Source: Pseudomonadota bacterium
GTDB lineage: Bacteria > Pseudomonadota > Alphaproteobacteria > Acetobacterales > Acetobacteraceae
Assembly: GCA_021799015.1 (NCBI GenBank)
Contig: JAJZBH010000002.1
Coordinates: 1 to 43,520 of the forward strand
Direction: 5' to 3'
DNA: 43,520 nucleotides
The notes beneath the pieces are model-generated. The model did not search any database, was not told where the DNA came from, and was given only the letters and a program-made list of their open reading frames with translations. The position numbers and the translations under genes were made by a program. Within the stretch, counting starts at the first letter, position 1. Every line of letters begins with the position of its first letter. Below are positions 17,593 to 27,372 of this stretch, one piece after another.

Positions 17593-18958
17593 CTACCGAT
17601 TGGTCTGGCTCACCTTTTGCCGCCGACTCGGTGGAGGCTTCCGGCCGATAAGGTTGCGGCTGGTGGTAGCCGTGATTGGAAGAGGAGCCGCGGTCGGTGA
17701 AGGAGCCTGCGGCATCGCCTGCACCCTGCGAAGCGTGCACGGATGAAACCTGGAATCCAGCCTGCGACAGATGCTGGGCCATCCCCGCTGCGGCTGCCAC
17801 GGCGGCCTGAAGGCCAGCTGCTTTTTCAGCGATCATCCGCACACTCAGCGCCCCGCTCGAGGCAATGGAAATGCTTAAAGTAATCGTACCGAGGTCCGCG
17901 GGATGAAGCGTAATCCGGGTTTCTCCTCCGCCTTCCGCTGCGAGCCGCGAGGTGAGTGCAGCCGTGTGGGCGGGGAGACCATCTACCGGTACCGCTGCAG
18001 GCGACGCGGGCACGCCAGCCGACGCCATGATCTCTCCCCCTCCACTACTATGCTGCCCACGCGCGATCGCTAGGGCGCCGCCTTGCGTTGACGGCACGCT
18101 GGAAGACATCGGCTGCCTGTGAAGCTGCAGGGCATGGCCCGATGCCTGAACAGCCCCTGCCAAGAGGGCGGGTGCTGCCGATGGGTTTCGTTTCTTGGTC
18201 GGGTGAAAGTTATGGCTAGCTGGCGGTGGCGAGGCGGTCGTTTCCAGCCTGGCGAATGAACTTCCGGAAGTTGACGTCACGATCAATCCGGATCCTGAGC
18301 GGTCTCCTGACGGCACAGCTGACGGTCCTCGGCTTTGTTTTTCGGGGTTCCTGTTGACGGTTGAGCTTGCCGCCCGGGCTTCCAGGATTGCCGCCGACGA
18401 TTCAGTCTGGGCCTCTTCGTGGCGCGCACGCGATTTTGCCCCCGAAAGTTGCGCGCCTTTGGCGAGTGCATGCGCGCGTTGTGCCGTCTCTGACACCGAA
18501 GGTTTACCGGTGCCTCCGGCGGAGGCAACCGTCGTCGAACTGGCGTCTGGCGCGCCAGCTAACGGCGATTTCTGGGTACGCGCATTCGCCTCGATGGGCA
18601 GTGGCCTAGGGATCTCTGCGCGAGCGGCCGCAGCACTTCCCCCGCTCGAAGGAAGGTTCGTGGAGACATGTTTCTCCGAGCCGCTCTGAACCTTGGGCAA
18701 ATCATTATGTGCGTTGGAGTGCGGCGGTTTAGGTACCGGCGTGGAAATGCCCGCTTCAGCGTGTCGTTCCGCACCGTTATGCAGCGACGCAGAATCGCTG
18801 GTCGTCGAAGCATCCTGAAAGCCTGAAACGCGACCCTTCTGTTTATTGACCTCCGCAGTCAAAGCACCTTGCCATCGGTTCGGCTCCAGCAACCCGTTGG
18901 GTTTCGGCACCGTTCCCGTAGTCCATGGTTCGGTCCAGCCGGTTAGGAGCGCCCTCAC
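17579..18958 (-). CDS. fliK: Flagellar hook-length control protein FliK-like
   Basis: Low-complexity 459-aa protein with C-terminal core EGGGETRITLHPADLGTITLSISIASSGALSVRMIAEKAAGLQAAVAA (FliK Flg_hook domain). Confidence 0.8.
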   Translation of the reverse strand: MRALLTGWTEPWTTGTVPKPNGLLEPNRWQGALTAEVNKQKGRVSGFQDASTTSDSASLHNGAERHAEAGISTPVPKPPHSNAHNDLPKVQSGSEKHVSTNLPSSGGSAAAARAEIPRPLPIEANARTQKSPLAGAPDASSTTVASAGGTGKPSVSETAQRAHALAKGAQLSGAKSRARHEEAQTESSAAILEARAASSTVNRNPEKQSRGPSAVPSGDRSGSGLIVTSTSGSSFARLETTASPPPASHNFHPTKKRNPSAAPALLAGAVQASGHALQLHRQPMSSSVPSTQGGALAIARGQHSSGGGEIMASAGVPASPAAVPVDGLPAHTAALTSRLAAEGGGETRITLHPADLGTITLSISIASSGALSVRMIAEKAAGLQAAVAAAAGMAQHLSQAGFQVSSVHASQGAGDAAGSFTDRGSSSNHGYHQPQPYRPEASTESAAKGEPDQSVVAYA

Positions 18959-19959
18959 AGCATGTCCTCCGCGCCAGCAAGCGAAATTTTGCCTTCCTGC
19001 GCCAGCCGAAGCGCAGCATCAACGAACTCCCGCTGCGCCGCCTGCGCGTCTGCCCGTGTCACCAGCGGACCGGTCTCCAGTTCCTCCCGTAGCAGCGCCC
19101 CTTCCTTGCTCGAGACATTCGCAAATATTTTCTGTCGCATCGCTGAGTTCGCACTTCGAAGCGCCGGAACCATTCGCCCATTGTCGACTTCCCGCAGGAT
19201 CATCTGGATCGCAGGATCGGCGAGCCGGACCAAGTCATCAAAAGTAAACATCTCTTGTCGGATTCGGTCCGCAAGCGCGGAATCCTGCTCCCTGATTTCG
19301 GACAAGACCCGATCGGAAATCGGTACGCCCATGCCGTTCAGAATGTCGGCCGCCTCGCGCACCCCCCCTAACGAAGGCGCGCGGGCCGTAACTGCCCCAC
19401 CGAGCATTTCTGAGAGCATAGCCCGCAGTTCCCCCAGAGCAAAAGGAAGAACCTGATCGAGGCGCGCGTATCTGGCCAGAACATCCGTTGCGAGGGCAGG
19501 CGGCAGATGTGCAAGGAAAGCTGACCCGGCCGCCCTGCCCATGTGTCCCAGCATCACAGCAAGGACCTGCGGTCGCTCCGACCTGAACTGCTCAGCGAGG
19601 GCTTTCGGATCGGCCGTGGTTAATGCGTCGATGGCGCCGTTGCCTGAACGCATGAGGCGCTCCATCATTTCCGCCGCCTTCCTTTCCCCTACAGCGATAG
19701 TGAGCAGGCGTTTGAAATGCGCGACACCCCCGGGTGCGATAGCACCATCGGATTCCAGATCTGCGTTGAGGCGGAGAAAAATCTCGTAAGTCTTGTCAGA
19801 GGGAACGGCCTTCATCGAAGCCATAGCGTCCGTAATTGCCGCGATAGCCCTTTCGTCCATGTGGCGAAGCACAGATGCAGCACGATGGTCCTCGAAGGAC
19901 AGCAGAACAGCTGCAGCCATTTCCGCCCCGGTCAGGCTCTCTGGCTGGGCCACACTCAT
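18955..19959 (-). CDS. fliG: Flagellar motor switch protein FliG
   Basis: LTGAEMAAAVLLSFEDHRAASVLRHMDE... and C-term MFTFDDLVRLADPAIQMILREVDNGRMVPALRSANSAMRQKIFANVSSKEGALLREELETGP. Start MSVAQPES overlaps the fliF stop. Confidence 0.95.
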   Translation of the reverse strand: MSVAQPESLTGAEMAAAVLLSFEDHRAASVLRHMDERAIAAITDAMASMKAVPSDKTYEIFLRLNADLESDGAIAPGGVAHFKRLLTIAVGERKAAEMMERLMRSGNGAIDALTTADPKALAEQFRSERPQVLAVMLGHMGRAAGSAFLAHLPPALATDVLARYARLDQVLPFALGELRAMLSEMLGGAVTARAPSLGGVREAADILNGMGVPISDRVLSEIREQDSALADRIRQEMFTFDDLVRLADPAIQMILREVDNGRMVPALRSANSAMRQKIFANVSSKEGALLREELETGPLVTRADAQAAQREFVDAALRLAQEGKISLAGAEDML

Positions 19960-19960
19960 C

Positions 19961-21577
19961 TCACGATTCCTTTCTTGGAGGCACCGGCTGCTCCAGCGAC
20001 CAGTTCTGCAGCGTTCGCGCAATGGAAACCGGATTTATGTCGGCGACATTCTTGATGCGGCCGACGATTTCCTGAAACTGCTCGTGCACAAGGGCTTGCT
20101 CCTTTGATACGGAAGCGCCGAGCGCGTTCCGAGCGGCCCTGAGATCGGCATCCTCGGCCAAGCCATGCGGCCCTGTTGCGGGACGACGCAGCCTTTCGGC
20201 AAGCCAGCGCCTGGCCGGCAGCACCACGCCGAAAAGAGCAGTAAGGGCAGCGAGTACAAGGAGCCCGCCCCGGATCAACAGCGGCAGGCTGTTGGCCGCG
20301 TTTGCCTCCAGTGCATGGCCTGGTGGGACAAATGCAGCTGTTGTGACGGCCACGCTTGTCACTGGGACGGCGATCGCCGCCGCTACCATCGACTTTACTG
20401 CGGCGGTCGTTAGCCGGCCAAGCGCCGGGGGCGCAACCACCACCGAGACAGACGTGCTTTTTATTTGCCACGCAGGAAGACGATCGAATGTGTGAGTCTG
20501 ATCGATAGCGAAGGCCTCGACCTTATGATGCGATGAGGACCTGGGCATAACCGTGGCCGGCCTTTGCTTCGCAGGAGCTGCAGCAGGCTTTGCGATACCC
20601 CCCGCTTTGGTGGCAGGCTGGACAACAGGGGCAGTCGTCGGGCCGGGCGGCTGGTTAGACAGCGCCCCTGGAATGCCCATCGCAGCGTATCCCGACCCAA
20701 CTTTTTTTGTTGTCGTCAGATCATCCGACGTCGGATACGACTCAGGCCCATACAGTGTCCTGTCTATCGTCTTCCTCGAAAACCCAATATCCGAAGAAAC
20801 CGCAACCCTGTAGTTGGCCGCACCGAAGATGGGGGTTAGTATTTCGCGGATTTTGGCTTCGTCACTGGCCTCGACATGCCGCTGGATGGAAAACTGCTGC
20901 GCGACGGTTCCGGCATTGGTCATCGGATACAGAATTCTGCCGGCCTCCGTCTCGACGACGACGTCCTTCACGGACAACCCAGGAACCGCTCCGGCTACAA
21001 GCCTGGCGACCGCAAGCCCTATGGCCGCATCAGCCTCGGGCGCACCGGCCATAACAACTGAGGCTTTGGGCTCAGGCTGATCGGCAAGGAACGGCGTGTA
21101 CCGAGGAATGGCTAGAAGAACACGGACGTACCGCGCTCCGGTAACCTGCTGGACCGACGACTCAATTTGCGACTCCGTCGACTGCATCTGCATTGCGTGA
21201 ACAGCAGCCACACTCGCGGTCATCGGCGTCTTCACAAGATCCCGTAAAGCTGCAGTGCCGTCGCTTGACGGCTCCCCGGCCTTCGCAAGCTCGAGCCGGG
21301 CCCGACCGAGATCGCTGGCAGGAACCCTGATCACATTGCCGTCAGCGGCCAGTTTGTAGGGGATACCAAGCTTCTGAAGCTCGCCTATAACACCCCCCCC
21401 TTGTTCCGGAGTCAGGCCGTCAAACAGCGTGACATAAGCAGTACCGTAAAATGCGACCATCCCGAAAATAACGGTGGCGAGCAGAGCAACAGCGACCCCT
21501 CCCGCGATTGGCAACGGCATCCGCTTCAAGCGCTCAACCGCGGCGCCACCAAACTCACGCGCCTGTGAAAAACTCAT
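19961..21577 (-). CDS. fliF: Flagellar MS-ring protein FliF
   Basis: ALLATVIFGMVAFYGTAYVTLFDGLTPEQGGGVIGELQKLGIPYKLAADGNVIRVPASDLGRARLELA; periplasmic and C-terminal TM architecture. Confidence 0.96.
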   Translation of the reverse strand: MSFSQAREFGGAAVERLKRMPLPIAGGVAVALLATVIFGMVAFYGTAYVTLFDGLTPEQGGGVIGELQKLGIPYKLAADGNVIRVPASDLGRARLELAKAGEPSSDGTAALRDLVKTPMTASVAAVHAMQMQSTESQIESSVQQVTGARYVRVLLAIPRYTPFLADQPEPKASVVMAGAPEADAAIGLAVARLVAGAVPGLSVKDVVVETEAGRILYPMTNAGTVAQQFSIQRHVEASDEAKIREILTPIFGAANYRVAVSSDIGFSRKTIDRTLYGPESYPTSDDLTTTKKVGSGYAAMGIPGALSNQPPGPTTAPVVQPATKAGGIAKPAAAPAKQRPATVMPRSSSHHKVEAFAIDQTHTFDRLPAWQIKSTSVSVVVAPPALGRLTTAAVKSMVAAAIAVPVTSVAVTTAAFVPPGHALEANAANSLPLLIRGGLLVLAALTALFGVVLPARRWLAERLRRPATGPHGLAEDADLRAARNALGASVSKEQALVHEQFQEIVGRIKNVADINPVSIARTLQNWSLEQPVPPRKES

Positions 21578-21587
21578 CGTCTCTTAT

Positions 21588-21896
21588 TCAGATTTGCATA
21601 TTCGTCAGCGTCTGGTACGCAGAGACGACTTCATTCCGAACAGCAACAACAGCATTCCAGGCAACTTCTGCCTTGTCCGAGAGAACAAGCGCAGTCGCCA
21701 TCGATGCCCCGGGTGTTCCAGCCGCGACCGCGTCTTCGGCTGTCGCAGCAACTGCCTGCTCCGCGCTAACTCCGGTCAACGCGTCATGAAGCGTTTGGAG
21801 AAAATCGCTTGCATGGCTTGATACCTTCCCCCCTGTTGGCGTCGCAGGCTGCGACGGAACAGATGAAGAGCTTACTATGTTATGGATTGAAGCCAT
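21588..21896 (-). CDS. fliE: Flagellar hook-basal body complex protein FliE
   Basis: 102 aa; FLQTLHDALTGVSAEQAVAA...ALVLSDKAEVAWNAVVAVRNEVVSAYQTLTNMQI is FliE-like. Confidence 0.88.
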   Translation of the reverse strand: MASIHNIVSSSSVPSQPATPTGGKVSSHASDFLQTLHDALTGVSAEQAVAATAEDAVAAGTPGASMATALVLSDKAEVAWNAVVAVRNEVVSAYQTLTNMQI

Positions 21897-22144
21897 CCTG
21901 CCTACCCTGCCTCAAAAAAACTCGCCGATGGCGGAACAACGCGTTGATTTCTCATGGCGCATAACGCAAAGACGCCTCATTCTGTGTATTGCCGATTCGC
22001 AATTATCACGAATCCGGGATTTTCCTGCTCTCGTTTCCCTGATCTCCGCGACATTCATTTTTAGCCGACCCAACGGCCATCGCGGCTATGTCGCACACAA
22101 TTTAGGATTGCGCTAGTGTAATTTTTCCTCTTGAAGTTGAAATC

Positions 22145-22549
22145 GTGATTGTGTACTCAGGCGCGGTCCCAAGGAAGAACGATTTGACGAACACGCCCAG
22201 CTTTATTGCCTTCGCACAAACGATCTTTGACCTGCGCAGCCAACGGGAGTCGCTGATCGCGAGCAACATCACGAACGCGAATACGCCGGGCTACAAAGCT
22301 GTGGACATTAACTTCCAGAAAGCATTGACCCATGCTCTTGCCCGCGCTGACAGCGAGCAACCAGCCAGTGCGCCGGTCGAATTTACTACCGGATTTCCTG
22401 CGGGACTCGATGGGAACGACGTTTCACCAACAGCCGAGAAGCTGGAGTCATTGCAGAACATGAGCGCATTGGGGGCAGAAACCCAGTTTCTACACCAATC
22501 GACCAGCGATCTCATTACGGCCCTCCGCCCGAATCCTAACGGCACATGA
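22145..22549 (+). CDS. flgB: Flagellar basal-body rod protein FlgB
   Basis: LRSQRESLIASNITNANTPGYKAVDINFQKAL rod-protein N-terminal motif; GTG start uncertain. Confidence 0.9.
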   Translation: MIVYSGAVPRKNDLTNTPSFIAFAQTIFDLRSQRESLIASNITNANTPGYKAVDINFQKALTHALARADSEQPASAPVEFTTGFPAGLDGNDVSPTAEKLESLQNMSALGAETQFLHQSTSDLITALRPNPNGT

Positions 22550-22992
22550 GTCGTGTACCAGGAAAGTTAGTCATGGACAGTGCAGTTGTTCCCGGCATAA
22601 CGACAATTATCGGTTCCGGAATCCTGGCCCAAAACGAGCGATTGAGCCTTATCGCCTCGAACATCGCCAACGCCGATTCCATCGCGACGTCCGCAGCTAA
22701 CATCTATCGGGCCATGGAACCGGTATTCGAGGCGGTTCCATCGGAATCTGGCTCGCCAATTGACGAAGTGCAGGTGGCCGGCATCGTGCAGAGCTCCGCT
22801 CCGCCGAAGACGAAATACGATCCCGGGAGCCCGCTGGCGAACGCAAAGGGCTACGTCACGATGTCGAATGTCGATCCCGTTCAGCAAATGATCGATCTCA
22901 TCTCGGCCTCTCAGAGTTACTCGGACGAGATCGCCGTGCTGGATCAGACCACCAGGATGAACCAGACCATGACACAAAGTTTCATCGCGTGA
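22546..22992 (+). CDS. flgC: Flagellar basal-body rod protein FlgC
   Basis: ERLSLIASNIANADSI and NVDPVQQMIDLISASQSYSDEIAVLDQTTRMNQTMTQ; 4-nt overlap with flgB. Confidence 0.93.
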   Translation: MSRVPGKLVMDSAVVPGITTIIGSGILAQNERLSLIASNIANADSIATSAANIYRAMEPVFEAVPSESGSPIDEVQVAGIVQSSAPPKTKYDPGSPLANAKGYVTMSNVDPVQQMIDLISASQSYSDEIAVLDQTTRMNQTMTQSFIA

Positions 22993-23035
22993 CGCCCACA
23001 GCACCGAGAACTCGGTTGCGCCCAGGAGGTTCAGC

Positions 23036-23725
23036 ATGACCAATCTTTCTCTCAACGGATCCCTTGCGAGCATCGCACCGACGGCCAGCAGCCAGGCACC
23101 GCAGGTCAGTCAATCCTCATCCACGGGATCGTCGTCCGGACTCACCCAAGCCGACTTCATCAAGCTGATCGTTGCCCAGATGCAGAACCAGGACCCGACA
23201 CAGCCGATGAATCCGCAAAACCTGGCGACAGAATTCTCGAATCTGGCTACTGTCAACGGTATTGACACTCTTGATAACAAGGTTTCGCAGATCCAGTCGG
23301 GCGCTGCCGCGGCCCAGCTTGCACAGGCCGCGAATCTCGTCGGCAAGACCGTCGCGGTCTCCGGCGACAGCCTGACGACCAATGGCTCCGGCACCGCAAT
23401 CGGCGCCTTTTCGCTGACCGGGCCGGCGACAACCGCAATCGTCTCAATCATTGACCCGGCCACCGGCAACGTCGTTGGCCATGTAGGCCTCTCGAATCTC
23501 CCGAGCGGAATCAACAACTTCTCCTGGACAGGGGGAACGCCCAGCAAGACGTATTCCTATCAGGTCTCGGCAACGGATGCAGCAGGTAATCCCGTGCCGG
23601 CCGCAACCTACGCGTCAGGAATCGTCAACGCGGTTAATCTTTCTGGCAGCGCGCCCACCATATCGCTGTCCGGACAATCAAGCCCTGTTTCTCTTTCCAA
23701 AGTCGCAAGCATCATCGGAGGCTGA
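23036..23725 (+). CDS. flgD: Flagellar hook capping protein FlgD
   Basis: LTQADFIKLIVAQMQNQDPTQPMNPQNLATEFSNLATVNGIDTLDNKV. Confidence 0.93.
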   Translation: MTNLSLNGSLASIAPTASSQAPQVSQSSSTGSSSGLTQADFIKLIVAQMQNQDPTQPMNPQNLATEFSNLATVNGIDTLDNKVSQIQSGAAAAQLAQAANLVGKTVAVSGDSLTTNGSGTAIGAFSLTGPATTAIVSIIDPATGNVVGHVGLSNLPSGINNFSWTGGTPSKTYSYQVSATDAAGNPVPAATYASGIVNAVNLSGSAPTISLSGQSSPVSLSKVASIIGG

Positions 23726-23728
23726 AGA

Positions 23729-24961
23729 ATGTCTCTCAATACGGCTCTTTCAGGATTGCTTGGAGCTCAGCAAGGGCTCAATATCGCATCTAACGATCTC
23801 GCAAACGCAAGCACCACAGGCTTCAAATCCGGATCCGCACGGTTCAGCGATCTTTACGCGGCGGGTGGCACGAATCCGACCGGGCAGGGCGTCGCAAGCC
23901 AGTTCGTTGAGCAGGATTTCGCACAGGGAAATCTCCAGACCACGGGGAACCCTCTCGATCTCGCGATCCAAGGGACAGGGTTCTTTGTTGTCCAGAAAAA
24001 TGGCCAGAACAATTATACTCGCGATGGTGCATTTCAGCTCAGCCCGAGCGGCCAACTGCAGGGCGCGACCGGCTCCGCCGTTCTGGGATACGGCGTCAAC
24101 CCCAACGGTAATTCCAATGGAATCCTCGGCCCGATCACCGTAGCCACCTCGGGTCAGCCGGCCCAAGCCAGTTCCAAGATCTCTCTGAACACGGCATTGA
24201 ATTCCGCGGACCCCGCGATCACTTCCGCGTTTAGTCCTACCAACTCTTCGACGTACGACCGGTCGACCTCCGTGGTGGCCTACGACTCTCTTGGCAACGC
24301 CAACCATGTCCAACTCTATTACGTGAAGAACCCGGCGTCCGGGTCAGCTGGAACAACCATTCCGAACACATGGTCTGTTTATGCCCAGCCAGAAAGCGCG
24401 TCAGGGAATGCGGTAGGTTCGGCGAGCAAGCTGACTACGCTGGCGTTCAACTCGTCAGGCGCTCTCACCGGAGGCGGATCGGCGACATTAAACGTCAACT
24501 GGAAAAACGGCGCTGCCAATTCGGCTATTGCTTTCAATTTTGCCGGCACGACCGTCGGTGCTCAGGCCTTTGCTGTCAACTCGACGACAAACAACGGATA
24601 CGCCCCTGGCACCTTTACCGGCACAAACATCACCAAAACGGGGCAAGTTCAGTCTCTTTACTCGAATGGCCAGACCAAAACAGTCGGAAACCTTGTGTTG
24701 GCAAGCTTTATCAACAATCAAGGCCTCATCCCAAAGAGCGCGAACCTTTTTAGTGCATCCGCAAACTCCGGCCAACCTGTTCTCAATCTTGCGGGCGCCG
24801 GGGTTAACGGGTCTTTGGTGTCAGGTTCAATTGAGCAATCCAACGTACAGACCAGCAATCAGCTGGTCGAGCTGCTGAAATACCAACAGGCCTACCAAAG
24901 CAATGCCAGCGTGATCCAAAGCGAGCAGCAAGATTTCGCCAAGCTGGAACAGGTGGCGTAA
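23729..24961 (+). CDS. flgE: Flagellar hook protein FlgE
   Basis: MSLNTALSGLLGAQQGLNIASNDLANASTTGFKSGSARFSDLYA...C-term LVELLKYQQAYQSNASVIQSEQQ. Confidence 0.94.
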   Translation: MSLNTALSGLLGAQQGLNIASNDLANASTTGFKSGSARFSDLYAAGGTNPTGQGVASQFVEQDFAQGNLQTTGNPLDLAIQGTGFFVVQKNGQNNYTRDGAFQLSPSGQLQGATGSAVLGYGVNPNGNSNGILGPITVATSGQPAQASSKISLNTALNSADPAITSAFSPTNSSTYDRSTSVVAYDSLGNANHVQLYYVKNPASGSAGTTIPNTWSVYAQPESASGNAVGSASKLTTLAFNSSGALTGGGSATLNVNWKNGAANSAIAFNFAGTTVGAQAFAVNSTTNNGYAPGTFTGTNITKTGQVQSLYSNGQTKTVGNLVLASFINNQGLIPKSANLFSASANSGQPVLNLAGAGVNGSLVSGSIEQSNVQTSNQLVELLKYQQAYQSNASVIQSEQQDFAKLEQVA

Positions 24962-24966
24962 CCGTC

Positions 24967-25707
24967 ATGGGATTTGGCGGACTCTACACTTCGATGTCGG
25001 GCCTCGAAACCGCGATGCAGCGTTTGGACACAACTGCCGAAAATTTGGCGAACGTGGACACCCAAGGTTATGCATCGGCACAGACCGATGCGCTAAGCCT
25101 TCCTTACGTCGGCGCAAGGCCTCTCCCTGGCGCCGACGTGATGTCTCTCGGCGAAAAGGCTGATACCCAAAAAGGCCCCCTGCAGCGGACTGGTGGTGCG
25201 TTCGACGTCGCGGTCGAAGGCGGCTGGTTAGTGGTCCAGGGCCCCGGCGGAAAACCCGCCTTGACCCGCTCTGGTCAACTTGCGTTGGGCGGCGATGGTG
25301 TTCTGGTAACGGCCAACGGCAACCCTCTCCTTAACTCAAACGGCAGCCCCGTCAGCCTGCCCGCCCTCAAAGACCTAACCATTTCAGAGTCCGGCCAGAT
25401 ATCGGGTGTGCCCGATACCTCTGCTTCCAACACACCCCAGGTTTTTGCCCAATTGCTGATAGCACAGACCCCTGCCACAGGTGTAACGCCGATCGGCAAC
25501 TCTCTTTATGCACTTCCTGCTGGGGCAACACCCACTCCCGCAGTCAAGGCATCGGTTCGCCAAGGCTATCTGGAAGGGAGCAACGTCGACCCGGTACGGT
25601 CGATGATGGATCTCATCGATGTCTCGAGAGGTTTCCAGTTGCAGACCCAACTTGTGGCCCAGACAACGAAAGACAGCTCGCAACTCGACCAGGTTCTGCT
25701 CGCCTGA
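24967..25707 (+). CDS. flgF: Flagellar basal-body rod protein FlgF
   Basis: MGFGGLYTSMSGLETAMQRLDTTAENLANVDTQGYA...GSNVDPVRSMMDLIDVSRGFQLQTQLV; precedes flgG. Confidence 0.88.
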   Translation: MGFGGLYTSMSGLETAMQRLDTTAENLANVDTQGYASAQTDALSLPYVGARPLPGADVMSLGEKADTQKGPLQRTGGAFDVAVEGGWLVVQGPGGKPALTRSGQLALGGDGVLVTANGNPLLNSNGSPVSLPALKDLTISESGQISGVPDTSASNTPQVFAQLLIAQTPATGVTPIGNSLYALPAGATPTPAVKASVRQGYLEGSNVDPVRSMMDLIDVSRGFQLQTQLVAQTTKDSSQLDQVLLA

Positions 25708-25735
25708 GCTGACCTGAAAACGCAGGAGATCGACC

Positions 25736-26530
25736 ATGCTGCCAGCCCTGTCCGTGACCGCAACCGGGCTCAATGCCGAGCAGGTAGAACTGGACGCCAT
25801 CTCGAACAATCTGGCCAACCTGAACACCACTGGCTTTAAAAGTTCGATGCCGGTGTTCGAGACGCTTGTTTACCAGCAGCAAATCCAGCCGGGCGCCGCC
25901 TCCAGCGGAAATACTCTCTACCCCTCGGGGTATGATCTTGGCACCGGCGTTCGTGTCGCAGGCACCGTTCCCGTGCTAACACAGGGAAACCTGCAGCAAA
26001 CAAACAATCCGCTTGACCTCGCAATCGAAGGCCAGGGCTATTTTCAAGTTCTGCAACCGAGTGGCCAGATCGCCTACACGAGAGACGGTGCTTTCCAGGT
26101 CAACCAGAATGGCCAGCTGGTGACGGCCGACGGCTACCAGGTTCTTCCGAACATTACAATCCCGCCAAACGCGACCAGCGTAACAATAGCCCAGGACGGC
26201 ACAATCTCGGTGACGACACCCGGCGCGAACAACGCGACCCAGATCGGGCAAATCCAGCTGGCGAATTTCGTTAATCCCCAAGGGCTGCAGCCAGTCGGGA
26301 ACAACCTCTTTCTGCAAACAAACGCAAGCGGAGCGGCCATCACCGGTAACCCCCAGGCAAATGGCCTTGGCGGTGTCTACCAAGGCTATCTTGAGCAATC
26401 AAACACGAACGTTGTGGAATCGATGGTGGACCTGATCAGTGCCGAACGGGCGTACCAGCTTGGTACAAACGTCGCGTCCGATGCCGGGCAGACCCTGTCC
26501 CAGTTGTCACAGATGGTTGCTAACGCGTGA
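25736..26530 (+). CDS. flgG: Flagellar distal rod protein FlgG
   Basis: LDAISNNLANLNTTGFKSSMPVFETLVYQQQIQPGAASS...YLEQSNTNVVESMVDLISAERAYQLGT. Confidence 0.96.
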   Translation: MLPALSVTATGLNAEQVELDAISNNLANLNTTGFKSSMPVFETLVYQQQIQPGAASSGNTLYPSGYDLGTGVRVAGTVPVLTQGNLQQTNNPLDLAIEGQGYFQVLQPSGQIAYTRDGAFQVNQNGQLVTADGYQVLPNITIPPNATSVTIAQDGTISVTTPGANNATQIGQIQLANFVNPQGLQPVGNNLFLQTNASGAAITGNPQANGLGGVYQGYLEQSNTNVVESMVDLISAERAYQLGTNVASDAGQTLSQLSQMVANA

Positions 26531-26667
26531 TTGAATCAGCTCCGCGTTGTGGAATCGATGTTTGACCTGAACAGCAGCAAGCCACTCACGTCTTGGACAC
26601 TGATGTTGAAGCGTGGGACGTGGAAGCATTTCGGCCAGAAGTTACATTCTGGCGCAAGCTGGCTGCT

Positions 26668-27372
26668 ATGATGACGGAGCAGACGCCGTGGCAAGGGGTA
26701 GCCCTCATAATGCTATGCGGCCTTCTGACCGGATGTGCCACAACTGCACCCGGAAAACTCTACTTCGTGAAGCCCACTGCGTTTCCGGTTTCCGTTCAGC
26801 AAACACCCGATTCCCAAAGCGGATCCATTTTTCCGCCGGATACCACGGGTTCGCTGTACGCCAATCAGCGCAACTGGGCCGTCGGTGATATCGTCACCAT
26901 CGATGTCACCCTGAACACTACTGCCCAGGACACAGACAGCGGTGCTCTGACAAAAAGCTCGTCAGTCAATGATTCGGTTTCAGCCTTCCTCGGTGTACCT
27001 CTTCAGTTCGGTTCCTTGCACGGCAGCCCATTCCAACCAACGTTCAATCTCGGTAACAAACAGGCGTTCAGCGGCAGCGGAGCAACAAGCGGATCCAATA
27101 CGGTAACGACAGAGATTGCCGCCGTCGTAACCAAGATCGAGCCTAATGGTATTCTGGCTCTTGCCGGTCGGACCAATGTCAACATCAACGGAAACGTGAC
27201 CGGGGTAGACGTCAGCGGCTTCGCCCGCCCTCAGGATATTGGAGCAAACAACACCTTGAATTCTGCCCAACTCGCCGATGCTAACGTCCAATATGTTGGG
27301 ATCGGGGCCATCAACTCATCGCATCATGTCCCATGGCTAGAAAGCGCACTTTCGAGATACTCACCATTCTGA
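26668..27372 (+). CDS. flgH: Flagellar L-ring lipoprotein FlgH
   Basis: Lipobox LLTGC in MMTEQTPWQGVALIMLCGLLTGCATTAPG; GSLYANQRNWAVGDIVTIDV; start trimmed from ORF start 26593. Confidence 0.92.
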   Translation: MMTEQTPWQGVALIMLCGLLTGCATTAPGKLYFVKPTAFPVSVQQTPDSQSGSIFPPDTTGSLYANQRNWAVGDIVTIDVTLNTTAQDTDSGALTKSSSVNDSVSAFLGVPLQFGSLHGSPFQPTFNLGNKQAFSGSGATSGSNTVTTEIAAVVTKIEPNGILALAGRTNVNINGNVTGVDVSGFARPQDIGANNTLNSAQLADANVQYVGIGAINSSHHVPWLESALSRYSPF

